Source: Parasponia andersonii
Taxonomy: Eukaryota > Streptophyta > Magnoliopsida > Rosales > Cannabaceae
DNA length: 64,000 bases
Assembly (NCBI GenBank): GCA_002914805.1
Contig: JXTB01000493.1
Location: forward strand, 157,588 to 221,587
Direction of reading: 5' to 3'
The notes beneath the pieces were generated by a model that was not told where the DNA came from, did not search any database, and saw only the letters and a list, made by a program, of their open reading frames with translations. This document shows positions 23,922 to 37,629 of the stretch, one piece after another (position 1 is the stretch's first letter; each line of letters begins with the position of its first letter). The translations under genes were made by a program, and so were the position numbers.

Positions 23922-26428
23922 ATGAAGATGACAAAGTCTTCCGACTCTTCAGAGGAGTTTGAAAAGCATGCAAACTCTGTGCATCAAGCAAGGGAAGACA
24001 GTGAATATGTCAGGCTGGTTATATCTAATGAAGCAAGGGCTCCAGAATCTGAAATTTTGCAGCCTCAGACAGAAGCAAAGCAATCTTTGCTTTGGTGGGT
24101 CAAAGCCTTAGTGTGGTGTAGTGGTGTCATAATATCTATTGTAGTTTTGTTGAAGTGGGGAGTTCCATTTGTTTTTGAAAAGGTAGTTCCAGTTCTTGAC
24201 TTCTTTTACCACAGTTTTCCTTGGTAGAATATGTTACTAGCACTGTTCCTGCCAAGACATTCATTGATTCACTTTATTTTGTGTGTTTTAGTTTATTCCT
24301 GTCTTCATTTTTTTTTAAATTAAAAATTTTGTTATGCAAGTAACAATTATATAAATGTCCTTGCATAAGTGAACATCTTGCATTTTTTTTCCCCCCTAGA
24401 ACAATGCATATGATTAAGATTTGCATAAAAAAAAGTGGTTTTGACAGCAATTTTGCACATTTCTAAAGAATATCGACTTTGAATAGTCAATAATAGTATC
24501 TTCAACCTAATCCTCTGTGGTTTCAGGTGACATCACGAATTTTATGTACAATGTATGTAGATTTATTACCATGTCATTTAATAGTTCGTAGTAGGGAACA
24601 GATTACATTAAGGTACTAATGGTATGGTATACCTGCATATGAAACTCTTACACGAGTAATAATGAAGTACAACATAAAAGAGGAAAGCATGTTTCTTTTG
24701 CTAGGTCACTTCATTTTTTGTAACTTGTTTTCTCTGGTACCCATTTAAGCTATCTCTTTTGCTCTGGACTTCATTTTAACTGGCTGACCTCTTATGTACT
24801 TTGTATCTGGAGCTCTGAAGTTTCATCAACAGACTTAGATCTAAGGTATAAATGCGGTTTTAGGAATTGACAAGTGAAAGTCTTGGCCTAAATATAAGCA
24901 GAGAAAAAGCTGATAGGCTTGCACGAAAGCATCACTATAATATGATATCTTGTAGGGAAAAATCACACATGGACATAGATCATTCTTTTCCAGTATAAAT
25001 ATTAAAGATTTTCCTTTCCCCTTAAAAAAAAATATTCCTTTCATTTAAATCTTAAGAATTTAGACATATAAATGATCTGCTAGAGAATAAGTAGATAAAC
25101 AGAAGTAATATGAGCTTTATAAGGTTGATCCTGTTAGTTTTTCCTTGCCAGCTTGCAATATAAGCTATTGGTATATATGTTGCACTTGATTCTACATCAG
25201 TTTCATACTAGAGAATTGGTTGGTATGTGACACCGTCAATTGTTTCTTGTTTATTTCATTGTAGGTTCTCATCCCAATCATGCAGTGGGAAGCCACTGCT
25301 TTTGGCCGTCCTGTTCTTGCTCTTGTTCTTGTTGCTTCTTTGGCACTTTTTCCTGTGTTCTTAATTCCTTCTGGCCCATCCATGTGGTTGGCTGGAATGA
25401 TTTTTGGATACGGTCTTGGGTTTGTTATAATCATGGTTGGAACAACTATTGGAATGGTCCTGCCATATTTAATCGGTATACTGTTTCGTGATCGTATCCA
25501 TGTAAGACGTCCTTTTTCTTTCAAATGTTGATGAAAATGAAATTATTTGAAGAGAGTTGAAATGTGTTAAACTCATCCACTTTCTATTTTTCATCTGTTG
25601 TTAATTTTGTAGCAATGGTTGAAGAAATGGCCACAGAAGGCTGAAATGCTTAGACTTGCGGGGGAAGGGAGCTGGTTCCATCAATTCCGGGTAGTAGCTC
25701 TTTTTAGGGTTTCACCATTTCCGTACACAATCTTTAACTATGCTATTGTGGTAACAAGTATGCGATTTTGGCCCTATTTGTGGGGATCCATTGCTGGAAT
25801 GGTACCAGAAGCTTTCATTTACATCTACAGGTGTGTTCTCCTAATTTGATACAAGTATTAGCTACATCTGTAATAAGGACTTCATAATGGACGAATGGAA
25901 TATCCTTTTTCAGTTTCTTTCTTAGTACTTGACTCGATTAATGACCAGATATCCCTTTATAATTTATTGCTAATAAGTTGGAATAAACTGCAAAAGAAAA
26001 TAAATAAATAAATAAATAAATGTTTCAGATTGTCCTTGTTGAGTTTAGAATTTTTTTCCCCTCTGGTGACGGCTTCACCATTGAACATCTTGTATTTTAT
26101 CCTCTTGCCTTCTATGTACTTTTTCTTATTCATCTTGTTAAATATTTCTCTATTTTTGTGTAGTGGTCGGTTAATAAGGACGCTAGCTGATGTTCAATAC
26201 GGAAGCTATCACTTGACCACCGTGGAGATTGTATACAATATTATTTCCTTCATCATCGCTATTATTACAACAGTTGCTTTTACAGTCTATGCAAAAAGAG
26301 CTCTAGACGAGCTCAAAAAGGCAGAAACAAATGGAGAAGCATCTGCAGGCAACCATGGTGGTTCCGAGATGGAGAAGCTTCCACTTGAAAGGCCTAAGCA
26401 TATTGGACTTTCATATATCTCCTCCTGA
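23922..26428 (+). CDS. VTT-domain (TVP38/TMEM64-like) membrane protein
   Basis: This is a plant member of the SNARE-associated/TVP38/TMEM64 family (VTT, DedA-like). Four coding exons join in frame: 23922-24182, 25265-25501, 25613-25830 and 26164-26428, giving about 326 residues. A 5' UTR exon probably ends at 22807 (GTATGC donor) and rejoins at 23906 (CTCCAG acceptor), 16 bases before the ATG. The N-terminal 55 residues are polar. A first membrane segment follows (about 58-80), then the VTT core with [18 protein letters not shown] and [15 protein letters not shown], a C-terminal membrane segment ([19 protein letters not shown]), and a charged tail. Length and all exon phases fit Arabidopsis homologues. 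The family acts in endomembranes and is linked to lipid scrambling; the substrate here is unknown. A second ATG six bases downstream is an alternative start. The ORF converges on the truncated MLO copy to its right. Confidence 0.92.
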
Positions 26429-26849
26429 CCGAGATACCACCGAGTATAGCTTAGTTAAGCCTATAAGAATCAGAAATTTTAGAGGTATTAGATTCTTTGA
26501 CCTGTTGTAATTTTTATTTTATTTTTTGTTTCATTTTTAGTTTTTGAGGGTAGTCTTGATCTTTGTAATTACAAGAGAGGAAAACAATATTAGTAGGAAA
26601 AAGAAAAGAAACTATTAACTGTTTCTATAAAATGCAAAAGGTTTATAAGAACTTTGGTGTCTTCTAATGTTCGTTATGCATGGAAATATACAGATATCAT
26701 TGCCACTTGCTTGGTAATAATTGTGGTAATTTTTACGCTCCAAGACAGTTTAAATTGATTGAAAGCTCCAAGCGGAGCTAGCATGCAGTCTCTTTCAACT
26801 TAGTAAGTTCTGTAACTATTCAGATTGAGTGAGTAGCTTTATTATTCAC
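26429..26849. other. 3' UTR and spacer of the VTT gene
   Basis: Non-coding sequence after the stop codon, with T-rich stretches at 26509-26545 that may hold the poly(A) region. The duplicated MLO 3' flank begins around 26850. Confidence 0.5.
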
Positions 26850-29300
26850 TTCGATGATATGAAACTCTTAGAAATGTAAAGGTATAACTTGTGGACATAA
26901 TTGTGACGTGTCCTTGCTTTTAATGAATAAAATGCACACAGGCTCCCCTAAAAAGAAATTAAATGACAAAGAAGGCGGTTTGTAACACAGTTGACATCAG
27001 TTATAGTTGTTGTGGTTCCTTCATCCTCAACTGCCTGTTTTGAAACTTGAACACTTTCAGCCTGTTCTGCAATTTGAACAGTCTCATGTAATTCTCAATT
27101 AATTTCAATCTTTAAGCCATCCTTCTGTGGCTGAGGCCGACTCCGATGAACCTATCTTTCTTGAACTTGCTACCCATCTTCATCCATGTCACCAAAGAGT
27201 CGAGAGTGCAACTTTGGTGTGATATGCATATGAGCAAGTGGCAATGATATGTTTCACTTTTGGTTTTTATACATTCACATTAACTCTACGGTCAACCGAT
27301 TATACTAGACGAGCTTATATATAACACATTTGTCAAAACAAAATTATTAAACGGTCATTTATTAAATAAGTGTAAAAAACAACCATTTTTTAAATTGATC
27401 TGAAAAAAATGTCATTTCTTATAAAGCTCAAGGTTTCATATGGAATGGAAATATAGGACTGGTTCAATTTTTGTTGCTTATATGGTGTGAACTTAATTGA
27501 AAATCAGGTGTGAAAAATGAAACTACAAAGCATGTTTAGACTTATCAAACCTGAGTAACGATTGCATGTAAGGGTAAGGTGATGTAACTGCAAAGTCCTT
27601 GAATAATAACCATACAAATGAGCATTAACATTTTACAACTATTAAGTCTTCCTTCTATCTATTCTTTGAAGTCTATAATCCATTGAATTATTTGGTATGT
27701 AGTTACTTTCTTAATTTCCAAGGAGAGATAAACAAGCAACACGATCTGGAAGATATTTTTCCTTCTTCTTGATTCATCTTGATTCATCGACGATGACGAG
27801 TGATTTAGGGTTAATGAACCACTGAGGCCATGACACTCTCCCTCCTCTCTGTGTTTCACATGTAGCATAGCATAGTCACTATGACTCTCTGTTCTCTCTC
27901 CCTCTTTCTATATTTCACATATAACACAGTAAGGCCTACTGCTGCGTACATCTTGTTTAATTATATACATCTTCATTTATTTTACTTCTTGATTTTCTAT
28001 TATTTGAATTTATTTTAAGTCATCTTTAAGCAAGATAATGTGTTTTTTTTTTTTCCGGCTTTTTCTTTGTAGTTTCTTCTCTCTTTTCTTATTCTTGTTT
28101 TTATGTTCATTTATTTTTTTTAATTTTTATAATAATAATTTTTCTCATTTTCATTTTTTTTTGTTAATTTCTTAACAATTAAATATTAGAAAAAGAAAAA
28201 CATTACCGGAGGAACCCTACAAGGTTACCTATCGTATAGGATAAATTAAAATTAACAAAAATTGGGTGCACCTTATTGTGAAAAAATAAAAGGGTAACAA
28301 AGGGTAACCCTGAAATGGAAACGTGAGATTGGGCTCTTTTATTGCTGAAAAAAAGTAACAATGAGAAACACTTAGACGTTAGACATGTATTCTATTAGGT
28401 TACTTACAGTATATGGATAAATTGGGTAGGTTAGGTATCATACAAGATTACATTAGTATCTTAATAAATTGGAAAAAAAAAAAAGAAAAAAAAAAGAAGT
28501 TTATGTAAGTATCTTACTAAGCTATTTAGTATTCAGAAAATCGCAATGATAGTTGGGTGTCCTTCTTATAAAAAAAATACTAATAAAAAAATCTCACAAA
28601 AAACCCCGATGAGAATGAGAATCATGTTGACTTCCTTTTTAAGTAACAAAAGCATAGGTTACAGTGTAAAAGGAGAAAGCTTCGGTTCTGAAACAAAAGG
28701 AGGATTACTTTAGATTAAATCCAGTGATTGTGTCTTTCTCATTCCTTTAAAAAAAAAAAAAAAAGAACAAAAAAAAAACCAAAATTGTGTCTCATTATTT
28801 ATATTTCTTTTTTTTTTTTATAAAAAAAAAAAAAACACACACAGTGATTGTAAATTTGCTTACTATTGGTTACTTTTGGAAAAGCCAAAAGCTATAACGT
28901 GCTATATTTCATTCAAGATGGATTTTGCTAAAAGTGTGAATTACTTTTTGTTTTCACGGTCATGTTCTAAAGCTACCAAAGCATTCATAAGAGCAAGATT
29001 CTGTATCTACTTTAATATTTTCTCGAAATTAGTTTATAATTCTTTACTAAGACATTGATAAGAAACTTTTAAGTAATATGGCCTAATCAAGTTCTGTGCA
29101 TTTAAGAAACCAGAAAATCACTTGCAAGTGAATGTATGATCGTTGATCTGAATGGAAAAGAACGAAAAGCACAATAAAGAACAGGTACGTATACGACTTC
29201 CAAATTGTAATTCATTAGTCGACAACTTCAAGCCATATAATTCTAGTGTTCAAAGAATACATGATTATTTTCATACATATATACTGTATAAATCACAAAA
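26850..29300 (-). pseudogene. Truncated tandem copy of the MLO gene
   Basis: This segment repeats parts of the MLO gene to its right. About 26850-26960 matches the MLO 3' flank (near 29410-29515). About 26965-27190 matches its last exon, including the CTACCCATCTTCAT start. About 27540-27610 matches the penultimate exon and its donor (ATCAAACCTG then GTAACGATTGCAT). About 28600-29300 matches the MLO 5' flank at 37630-38162. Exons 1-12 are missing between the 3' part and the 5' flank, and the last-exon copy no longer reads as the MLO tail. The 27.65-28.6 kb part has no recognised match. This is a dead partial duplicate of a host gene, left by a tandem duplication followed by internal loss. Confidence 0.8.
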
Positions 29301-29518
29301 AGCAACAATTTGATGAGAAAAGTTTATTGGTGTATTTTCTTTGACTTTGCTCAAGAAGTTGTAGAAACAATTCACAAATCGACTCAGCAGATTTCCTAGC
29401 TACTTTGCTGATTGGAAACTCTTCGGTACAGAAAGATGTCACTTATGCAAATAATTGTGACCATGTCCTGTCTTGTTGTAATGAGTGAACAGCACATAGT
29501 CATGATCAAGGAACAACT

Positions 29519-32500
29519 TTAAGATGATTCAAAAGGCGGTGTAGTTATACAGTTGAGATCGTTTGTAGATGTTGCGGTTCCTTCGTCAGCAACTGTTGAC
29601 TGTTCTGTAATTTGAACTATTTCGGTTTGTTCTGTAATTTGAACAATCTCGGATAGTTCTGTATCCATTTTACTTATAATTTGTGTTCCCATGGCATTAG
29701 ATGAGTTGCTCTCACGTTTGCTTTGTGCATCTTTTATCCATCCAAATATGGTTGTTTCCTCTCTGAACATACCTTCCTTGAAGCAGCTACCCATCTTCAT
29801 TCACGCCGCCAAAAAAAAAAAAAAAAATTAGTGTGAGTTTGGTTTGATAAACATTATATGCAAGTAGCAAATCGCTATTGGTTTCTACCCAATCACAAAA
29901 TCAAATGTCAACTCTCGGACTCGCAGATTATGAAAGCGTAACCTATAATGTTTATTTGGGAATTCTGATTAGTTGAAAAACTAATAATAATATTAATCAT
30001 GTTTTCCATGCAAATGGGGCGAATTTTTTGGCTACAGTTTTTGTAAAACCAATGAAACATATCTGGATGAAGCATAGTTCCAAAAAGATAAGTGAAAAAT
30101 TCAATTATGAAGCATGTTTAGATTATCAAACCTGCGTAACGATTGCATACAAGGGCAAGGTGCTGTAACTGCAGAGTACTTGAACAATGACACTGCACAA
30201 ACATGAGCAATAGGTAAATGAGATGGCAGCCATGGAACAAAACACATAAAATAGCATTAGAAAGCAACGACTTATGATATTTGTTGTAAGCTTGTTAATA
30301 TCACTACCCAATGAAAAGTCGAGGGACGATATAGCCCACTTTTTCCATAATGCAGGAATGAAAACCATAAGTGCTCTGAGAAAATGAATGAAAAATTCAT
30401 TAATATGGACGTATTGTCCATCTTTGATGTGCATATTTACGAGGGAAAAAAAAAAAAAGTTCTATGTTTGGTTAACCAGCTGAAAATTTGACTGACCAAA
30501 ATCCAGAAGAAGAAAGCAATCTCAAATGAGTTCTGAAACAGAATGAAGTGGATCAAAATCAGAACAACGCCAGGTTTGCCAAACCAAAAGTGTTCATCTG
30601 AAGGCTTCACTCTTACGGTTTCAGTTGCATCTGTCTTTTTCCCTCCACTATGCTGCTGGGATTCCCGATCCTCTGCCTTCTTCTCCACGATTTCCTGAGC
30701 TAATCGGGCGATTACATGTTCTAACTTGGCCCCCACAAGGAGTAGAAGCTGTGGTTCCAACCAATTCAACGTTAGAATTATTATGCCACTCAAAGTTGCT
30801 CAGTGTTAATTGACTTTCACTTGGAATGTCCTATAGCCCCCCTACTCTTCATATAACCTTGTTGAAAGTTAGGACTAAAAGATAATTCAAGAGGCTAAAA
30901 AGCTCCAAAATTGAAAATTTCGAAAACTTGGATCGGTACTAGCCTATGCCCATACTTAACACACGTGCTCAAATTCATGTCGATATAGAATGAGCTTAAA
31001 TCACTTACAATCAATGGCAAAAATGATAACCAGAAGTATGTGTGCCATCCTGCATATAACATTTTAGGCATGAGCATAGTGGCCAATCAATAGGTGTGCA
31101 TCTAAGAAGTCAAAGAACTTACCATCCAGATTCAGTAGCAAAAAGACCACAACAAAAAGCCAAAGGTACCAGCTGTGGTGGAATGTCAGATGCAATCTAA
31201 TAATCAGCAAACCATGGAATACAATTGAACTAATGTAACTAAAACTAAAGTTGTCTTGCATTACCTTATGCCAACAATTTTTCTGAAATCAACTTCTAGT
31301 GTCCTCAACATGTACTTGTGGAAATCGAAATCAGGATACGCAGGGAAGTGCTCCTTTGGATAAGAAATATGATGAGTTGTTGCAGTATACACAGCAGTGG
31401 GGACAAGTTAGAGATAAGTCGTCTTCGAACAAAAAACAAATTAAGAAACCGAAAGAGAAAAAAGTTCATAGATAGAAATTTAACCTTGATGAAACCTTGG
31501 CGTAGTCCAATGTAGTCAGATTTTGTGACCGAGCCATAAAACTGTTTGAAAAACGATCTCTGCACATAAAGCATAAAAAACTATTAGAGAGAATGAGAAC
31601 TTAAACTAAAATGAATGCTAAGACAAACATATTCAAAATACTAGAACTGTGTTTTATTGAAGCAATGTAATTGTCCTAGTCAACTTACCCATCTTGCTAT
31701 CAAAGTAAAAGGAACTCATCTACTATTCTGTGAATTCAAGAATGAGCATATTGTAGCTATCGAAATAAAAGTTGTGTTTGGGCCACCGCTTGATGAAGGA
31801 ATAGAATTGAATATTCAGCAAACTTTATGGAAACTATGTCTAATTAACCATCCTTTTATATATACATAGTCGATTTACTAAGACGTTGAGTAAGACTTAA
31901 TACATTACTATAGGACTGGTAAAGACTCAAATACAACTAAGCTAAATTTAGTGGTAAGATTGTCAATTGTCCAAAGTTCTGTTAAAAATTTATATTTTGA
32001 CCTGATTTGGCTTGAAAATGTCTCAATGACTCAATTTTGAGATATTAAAACTATAAGCCATTTCTCTAGTAGTTTAAATGCAAGGCACAACATTATTTCT
32101 TGCAATAACGTGAGTGTAAATTAAGCAATTTTAGTTTGTAACACAACTTCATCTTCCACATTTTCGTTTGATCCCAAGGTGGAAATTATGAGCTCACACG
32201 GCTGTTAAATCTTCTATTATTTGTTTAAAATGTATCTTAATCAATTGGTGTATTTCTACAGCCAATGTTTGCTATTTAGCCAATTTCATTTGCCGATCAC
32301 TTTTTTAAGGTGATTTTCTTCTGTAATTTTTTAGCTTGTTTGCCATCACTTTAATTTAAGTTTATAAGGTAATTGTACATCAAAGACAATAATCATTTAA
32401 TTATTACTTAAAAAATTTTCACAGAAAGAGTTGTCTACTCACTATCCACCCCACTACAGCTGCTTTTCTCCAATATCCAGACGCATGCTGGTGGAAGAAC

Positions 32501-35500
32501 TCGTGGTGATCACGTGCATGAATCTTGTCAAACTCAGATTGATCTGCAAAGAGGATGAAATTCATGCAGGTAATTCACAAGCCAAAAAGTACCATTAGCT
32601 TCACAATGTTGATCAAGACTTGAGCAACTCAGGTTAATGTGCATTACCCTTTTTAGATTTTCTAACGTCATTCTTAATGGAATCCTCCCAGTGCTTCCAC
32701 TGACGTATCTGCATACGCGTATCTATTAAATTAGACCCCGGAAACGTCCCAATAGACAAGAAAAGCTTTGTGTAATATGAAGTTGCTCTTAAGCATTATC
32801 GAATTATTATTACCCTTGCTCCTCCCAGAACCATTGTTGTAACGCAAAAGATCACATGAACTACAGCTAATACAAAGATGAAGATGTGTAGGTGATGTAA
32901 TGCTTCCAACGATAACATTGGAACCTTTCCCTGAGCACAAAAAAAGTCAACAGCGTTAAGAGATAACTATGAATTTGATCTCATGTCAGTTAGAACAAAT
33001 TTTTTCATAATTATTCCCTTGATATGGAACTCTTCTGTTCATGACAAATTTCTTCTCCTCCTTAGTGAACCTCTCCTTTATTGATCTTTTCAGTAAGATG
33101 CTTCATAAAGCTCATTTACAAGCGCTGTAAATTTTTGCAGATTTGAAGCATATAACATACCTTTTCACAATGCACTGTACCCCCTGCAGACAAAAGCCGA
33201 CGTACATGGTGACTGTTTTTAGAAGTTTCTCTCTTGCATGGAAGCATGTCAGTTGCAAGATGAGATGGGATACATATTTTGCTTATTAGATTTTGAAAGA
33301 CAGTCAAGAGAAGCGAAATGAAGCCGAGAAGCATCAATTCTGTTATTCAACATCAAGAGCACATCAATAATTGTACAAGAAATTTAAGGAATGGAAGTTA
33401 GTTTTAATAACATTCATTTCCACGCATACACTATGAGCAATCGAAATGTATCATATGTTAAGTTAATCTGTAGAGCAAGCTGCGAGGGTTAGTTCCTCCG
33501 ATAGATTTTTTTAAGTGTAAAAAGCATAAAACAGGACTAGAACGATACCTTCTTTTAATTTCTGCAGAGCTTCAAATAGTGCATCTTGTTTCTCATGACG
33601 TAAGAACTGGATTTCCAAATAATGAAAAAAAACTAGTCAAGAGTCTCTGTTCACATTCAAATTCCTTGTGGCAGCAAGAATTTTATTATCAAGATAAAAA
33701 TTGGGTTTTGACCTTTAGCAGAGTGAAGAAAATTCCATGTGACTAACTGGCATGACTGATAGCGAAATACGCTATCACCATGGCTTTTCTAATTGAATAT
33801 TAGAATTATAGTTAGCTACATATTATCTACTTTGAATCCACCCGTTTTTTTATTTAAAAAAATTTATTTTCTAAAACACGTTGATACTCATGCAAGTAGG
33901 ACTGTAAGAGACATCACTACTTGTAAGGTCTCAAACACTTCTTCGCTAATAGACGTAGAACAATACCATCAAATCTTTTATAGGACTCAAAACTTCCATC
34001 CAAACATCATTCTGAAATACTTTTTTGATTTAAGCCCATCCACCTCTTGATTTTCCAAAATGAATTTACAACAATCCTTACGAGGTCTCAAATACTTCTC
34101 CCACCAGACAACATGAAAAATTACCAAAAATACGGCTTTAGAAGGGATAAGAGACTATGGAAAGGGAAATTAAGGGCGGTGTTTGGCATCATAACTGAAA
34201 AACTGTTTTTTGTTTTTAAAATCAGAAAATTGTTTTCTGAGACCAAGTTACTGTAACTGAATTTTTTGTATTTTATTTTCTATAATTCTGTAAAACAGCG
34301 AGTACAATGTGTTTGGGAATACAGAGTGTTTTCTCTAGACAATGAGGTCTGGTCTTGGTTACTATCTGAGTAATATCAACTTTCATCCAAGTTAATTATT
34401 AGTTTACATTTCTCTCTTGCACGCAAGAAAAAAAAAAATCCCTTTTTTTTAATAGAAATTATTTCTTGTCTTTAACTAAAACTATGTGAACATAAAATTG
34501 ATCTAGAAATAATGCTTGACATATAATTTGTTAATTCTTACGTGGGACACAAAAAACGAACAATTACTATTTAACTCATGGAAATCATGGGGAAAAAAAG
34601 GGTCAATTAGGAGGGCGTACGTTGCTTTAACTTTAAGTTTAAGGAAATAGCTAACTAACAAAATATTAAACTCTTAAAAAAAAAGAATTAAAAAAAAAGA
34701 ACAAAAAGAAGAATAAAATCTACGATGTTGAAGTATTAATATGTTGCTTTCAAAAGATAAATGTTTAGTATTTTATGAGTTGAAATGTTAATACCTATAT
34801 ATAAAACATATCAGTTGTTCTTGTTCGTGACAAATAAAATGATACTTTTGGGGCATGTCTACTACTGAATTCTGTAATGAAATAAAGCAAGGGGACAATG
34901 AGAAAAAACCAACAATTAAGTCATCTGTACCTAATTAAGTAACTATTTGAAAGATTCTTAAAAATTTGTGTCTCAACGGATAACTAAATACATAAATCAA
35001 CTAAAATAAAAAATAAAAGAAATAAACACTTTCCTATTTCCATTCTCTTTGTTATGATCCATTACAGATTAATAAATATGACATTAAGGTTGTTCGTAAC
35101 AATAGAGATCTATCAAAAACATTCTTTTTCGAAAGCTGCAATTGTTTTATAAGAAGATGTTGTTAAGGTCATATGTGTCTAACTAGTTGGGACCATTTAT
35201 TTGGGTAAGTCTCATATGGAGTCCACCCTATTCAATGACCATGATTTGTTAGTTGCAACATTAATAATAGCGGGCTCTTTTAATATAAGAATCCTAATAC
35301 TTATTTCCTGATCTTTTTTCTTATAGTCTCACTATTTGACAAAAGAACTCCATGAAAAAAAATTATATTTTAAATAATAACAAATCATTTTTGGAGTCCA
35401 TGTCAAGTAGAAGCATATGAGAATGTAAAAAAAAGTGAAAAAAATTTAGAGGATTATAATACATTCATAGCAGTAAGAAAACCGCTAAAAAGCTAGTACT

Positions 35501-37440
35501 TCTTTATAGAAATAATGTCAATGAAAAAAAGCCCCCACTTTCTCTCATAAATTTTCCCCAAATTAGTGAGAGTAATTTATAAATATATGTCAGTATTAAC
35601 AATAAAGTGTATATATATTATATTCAATTTATAAGTCTTTGCTTATCATGAAAGAAACGACGTTGAAGTCTTTACGGGGCATTATCAATTTTGATTCTTT
35701 TTGTATGCATATGATAAAAAATGTATAAAGTATAAATAATTTACCAAAGTAGAAATTTCATTTAGTAAAAAGTTTGGAATCCGAATTTGCCCTGTCTCCC
35801 TAAAACTCGACCTTCGATTGAGCATGGTCAAACAGGTCGAGCACATGATCGAGTGTTGGCAAGTGTTGTAAAGTATTTTGGGTTTTGTTATGGAAGTAAC
35901 TGTATAAATAATTTTAGATGTATGATATAAAAATAAGAATTAGTTTTGATAATATTTGAGAATAAATTTCTTTTATCACCCTGAGAGATTAGTAGACTTC
36001 TTTGGTGTAAAAACACTCATATGTTATAGTGTATTATCACCCTACAATTGCATGTATCATAAATTAATTTTTATAATAAAACTTCATAGATTAAAGAGTG
36101 TCAATATTTATGTACAAGTAATGTTGTTAGGTAACATAACAAAGTGTTGACTTTGTTACTAGAAGATCATAATAATACCTCAGATAGGATATTGTGAGAT
36201 CCAATCTATTACTTACAATGATCACATTCCATAAAATATTGAGTATCTTAAGATGACCTATAACATTACTCTCTATGTATAGCTAATCTATCCCTAAAAT
36301 CCTAGTCATATCTTATATTGGGAGGTGATTGGCATATTGTCCAGTCAAATTCTAAAATTCTGTAGCTTCTACTAATTATGTTCAAAGTTTCCAGAGTTCC
36401 TACTAAAGAAAAATAACTAGAAATTTAAATAAGAGGCCAAGATCTTTAATTAATTTAATACCAATTTTAGCGAGGGTGAATGAAAGAAAGAGATTGACTT
36501 TGAAATCCAATGCACAGGGACAAGACATACGAACTATTAGATAATTTATGCTCAAGTAATTCCAAACTTGTACTATCGGATACCATCAAATTTTCTTAGC
36601 TAAGCACAACTAATGATTTTTTTTTTTTTTTGTGAAAAGGCACCACTATGATTTTAGGCTCTAGCTACTCATTTTTTTCCCCAAGTGATCAATAAGCGGC
36701 TACTCTCACTTTTTTGAAACACTACCACACAAATGATGTTCCAAATAATACATTGTCATTGAGAAACTTCGTCCAACCTCAATGAAAATGATAAAGTTAG
36801 TTTAAGGTTTTCAATTAAATTTGTCAACAAAAAAAAAGTAAATTAAATTTGCTTATTATTTTTCCATTTGTTTTTGTGGAAGCTGTATCATATACTCATG
36901 TTTGCTTTTGTGGATTCTATCCTTGTCCAGGTTGCCCACTTGCCAGCAATGCCTAACTAGATCATGGCCTGTCTACCAATAGAATATAATCGCTCTTATT
37001 AGTGCCGCCCTAGTAACAACTTAGGGGAAACTTTTATTCCTATCAAGTCTCACTCAATTAAGCGAAGGTTAGGAATATGACATTAAAACTGAATCAACTC
37101 GATTCGACTTCGACTAAACGTTGTTGACAGTCCTAGTATCATAATAAGAAATGCAGTTAGAGAAGCTTATGCATGTTCTTACCCCAGAAGCAAGAGGAAC
37201 AAGTAATACGACCAATAAATTGTTATGACACAAGGAGAAGAATAGAAGATGAAGCAGGAAGAGCATTGTTGTTTTAGATTTATGCACCTTTCCAAGTTTA
37301 TGAAGACAACGCTCAACACATAAAGAGATGAGAACAATGACGAAGCAGACAACGGCAACTACCCATGTTGGTGTAAACTCTAACGAGTTGCTGAGTTCTT
37401 CCTCTGCCATTATTGTTGGTTTCTTTTTCTCCACACCCAA
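29519..37440 (-). CDS. MLO: MLO-like seven-transmembrane protein
   Basis: Fourteen exons join in frame on the minus strand: 37440-37288, 33606-33549, 33339-33161, 32930-32814, 32708-32648, 32543-32443, 31559-31485, 31353-31265, 31172-31123, 31049-31009, 30748-30497, 30375-30308, 30192-30132 and 29794-29519. They encode about 526 residues, normal for MLO. Visible marks are SLEFTPTWVVA near the start, KEELMLLGFISLLLTVFQ (TM2), HLHIFIFVLAVVHVIF (TM3), WYLWLFVVVFLLLN and WHTYFWLSFLPL (TM4-5), FILFQNSFEIAFFFW (TM6) and VQVLCSYSTLPLYAIVTQ (TM7). The extracellular cysteines (PC, HC, SC) are present. After TM7, TTIFGWIKDAQSKR is a likely calmodulin-binding site. The tail repeats EIVQITEQ twice. Intron 1 is long (3.7 kb). 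MLO proteins are plasma-membrane proteins tied to Ca2+ signalling and powdery-mildew susceptibility in some clades; exon 1 and the helix region look most like the MLO1/13/15 type, but clade is uncertain. M11 (37410) is an alternative start. Confidence 0.95.
33607..37287 (-). other. Long first intron of MLO
   Basis: 3.68 kb of AT-rich DNA between exons 1 and 2, with GTGCAT donor and CCAG acceptor. No coding sequence was found. A phrase at about 34168 (AGGGCGGTGTTTGGCATC) resembles MITE ends, but no inverted partner was seen. Poly-A/T runs are common. Confidence 0.6.
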
Positions 37441-37629
37441 TTTTGATGGATGCAGCTCAATTTAAATCTGGCTTCAATTGATAACTACAAACATACTAAT
37501 ATGTAATTGTGTAATACAAGTGTGAAAGAAAAAAAGCATGTGTCTCTGTGTCAAGGCAAAGAATAGCATATTCCAAAACCTTGAAAGGAAGAGAATATAG
37601 CATGTATGATAAGGAAGTAAATGAAAGAA

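Noticed and set aside
34160-34340. MITE-like start GGCGGTGTTTGG in MLO intron 1
   Set aside because: No inverted partner or target duplication was seen nearby.
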